Source: Coprobacillus sp. CAG:605
Lineage (GTDB): Bacteria > Bacillota_I > Bacilli_A > RF39 > UBA660
Direction of reading: 5' to 3'
Assembly (NCBI GenBank): GCA_000433255.1
Contig: HF998215.1
Location: forward strand, 28,448 to 42,316
Length of the DNA stretch: 13,869 nucleotides
The notes beneath the pieces are model-generated. The model ran no database searches and had not been told where the DNA came from. It saw only the letters and a program-made list of their open reading frames with translations. A program made the translations under genes and the position numbers. This document shows positions 13,263-13,869 of the stretch, in pieces; the first letter of the stretch is position 1, and every line of letters begins with the position of its first letter.

Positions 13263-13766
13263 TTATTTTACTACTACTCCAGGTATACCTACTACAGTCT
13301 TATTACTTTCAATATTATTTAAAACTACACTATTAGCGCCTATCTTAACATTATCTCCTATCATTATATTACCAAGTACTTTAGCACCACACCCTATAAT
13401 AACATTATTCCCTATTGTTGGATGTCTTTTTATACCCTCACTACTAACCCCACCTAAAGTAACACCATGATATATTAAAACATCATTTCCTATTACACTA
13501 GTCTCTCCAATTACTACTCCACAACCATGGTCTATAAATAACCTTTCTCCTATCACTGCTCCTGGATGTATCTCTATACCAGTTCTTCTTTTAGCTCTTT
13601 CACTTATTAATCTTGCTAAGAAGTATATTTTATGTTCATATAGAAAATGCGCTATTTTATAATATATTAATACTTTAAAACATGGATATAATATTGCTTC
13701 AATATTACTTTTTATTGCTGGGTCTCTTTGTTTTATTGTTCTTATTACTTCTTTTATATATTTCAT
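13263..13766 (-). CDS. cysE: Serine O-acetyltransferase (short CysE type)
   Basis: A 167-aa enzyme that transfers acetyl from acetyl-CoA to L-serine, the step before cysteine synthesis. An N-terminal helical part (1-60, including IKQRDPAIKS and ILYPCFKVLIYYKIAHFLY) leads into a left-handed beta helix. This carries GIEIHPGAVIG (63-73), FIDHGCGVVIGET (77-89) with catalytic His80, YHGVTLGGVSSEGIKRHPTIG (99-119) and hexapeptide repeats to GAKVLGNIMIGDNVKIGANSVV. It is shorter than E. coli CysE (273) but close to other short Gram-positive forms such as EpsC-like proteins. Some of these acetylate other substrates, but the His80 and GGV/RHP loops favour serine. No cysK is visible here. A weak SD (TAGGTG) precedes the ATG. 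The next upstream gene lies beyond the window, after a hairpin. Confidence 0.9.
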   Translation of the reverse strand: MKYIKEVIRTIKQRDPAIKSNIEAILYPCFKVLIYYKIAHFLYEHKIYFLARLISERAKRRTGIEIHPGAVIGERLFIDHGCGVVIGETSVIGNDVLIYHGVTLGGVSSEGIKRHPTIGNNVIIGCGAKVLGNIMIGDNVKIGANSVVLNNIESNKTVVGIPGVVVK

Positions 13767-13821
13767 ATTTTCACCTAATCTTACTATTATTAGATGTTTT
13801 ATTTGTTATTTTAACCATAAA

Positions 13822-13864
13822 AGTCGCCCAATATGGTATATTTGTTACACCATATTGGGCGACT
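13822..13864 (-). terminator. Perfect 16-bp inverted repeat upstream of cysE, probably a terminator
   Basis: Arms 13822-13837 and 13849-13864 (AGTCGCCCAATATGGT and its complement) are separated by 11 bases. On the minus strand the stem is followed by TTTTATGGTT, a short U tract. The plus strand has none. It fits the terminator of a minus-strand gene to the right, and it could also control cysE. No T-box sequence (GGTGGNACCGCG) is present. It is much more GC-rich than its surroundings. Confidence 0.6.
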
Positions 13865-13869
13865 AATTA

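Noticed and set aside
13767..13869. T-box or S-box riboswitch upstream of cysE
   Set aside because: The visible 100 bases lack the T-box sequence and any S-box core. Only a simple hairpin is present, although sequence further right is unseen.

Overview
The window looks like a chromosomal stretch from an AT-rich, low-GC Gram-positive bacterium (Firmicutes; probably a gut-associated Bacilli or Mollicutes-like lineage). The evidence is the strong A+T bias, SD sequences of the AAGGAGG type, TATAAT promoters that often carry an extended TGn element, and Firmicutes-type proteins (YnbB, a ClpB-like AAA protein, a CofE-like protein of about 390 residues, a probable YunB). UGG encodes every tryptophan I checked, so the code is standard. 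None of the 16 complete genes ends in TGA. The species cannot be named from the sequence.

Layout from the left. Positions 1-364 hold the 5' part of a probable yunB sporulation gene (-). Next come a zinc alcohol dehydrogenase (-) and, divergently, a cysteine-rich NADPH-dependent FMN reductase-like flavoprotein (+). A bidirectional terminator separates the flavoprotein from an SDR-ynbB operon (-) whose genes overlap by one base. A divergent PAP2 phosphatase (+) then meets, tail to tail, a stand-alone ClpB-D1-like AAA ATPase (-). A self-contained tRNA-Asn unit (promoter, gene with encoded CCA, terminator) follows. After it come an unknown 119-aa gene and an RluA-type pseudouridine synthase (-), a divergent HELTH zinc metallopeptidase (+), dusB (-) and a pduL-type phosphotransacylase (-).

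The most unusual part is 9795-11780, a three-gene same-strand cluster: an Rpn/PD-(D/E)XK nuclease-like protein, a calcineurin-like metallophosphoesterase and a 97-aa protein. The small protein resembles only the C-terminal glycine-repeat/helical tail of the Rpn protein. In E. coli, Rpn nucleases are inhibited by short proteins made from their own C-terminal end, so a separate gene encoding such a tail next to an Rpn-like nuclease could be an unlinked version of that arrangement. The rpn-like gene also has an internal SD-ATG that could yield a similar 101-residue product. Its roughly 210-bp leader has nested inverted repeats, and a 24-base direct repeat links that leader to the 3' end of pduL.

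To the right lie a CofE-like (F420-0:gamma-glutamyl ligase family) protein and a short serine O-acetyltransferase (-). The window ends in a perfect 16-bp inverted repeat, probably the terminator of a gene outside it. Most genes are housekeeping: tRNA and rRNA modification, acetyl-phosphate metabolism, cysteine synthesis, lipid phosphatase and redox enzymes. No insertion sequence, CRISPR array, rRNA or phage structural gene was seen.
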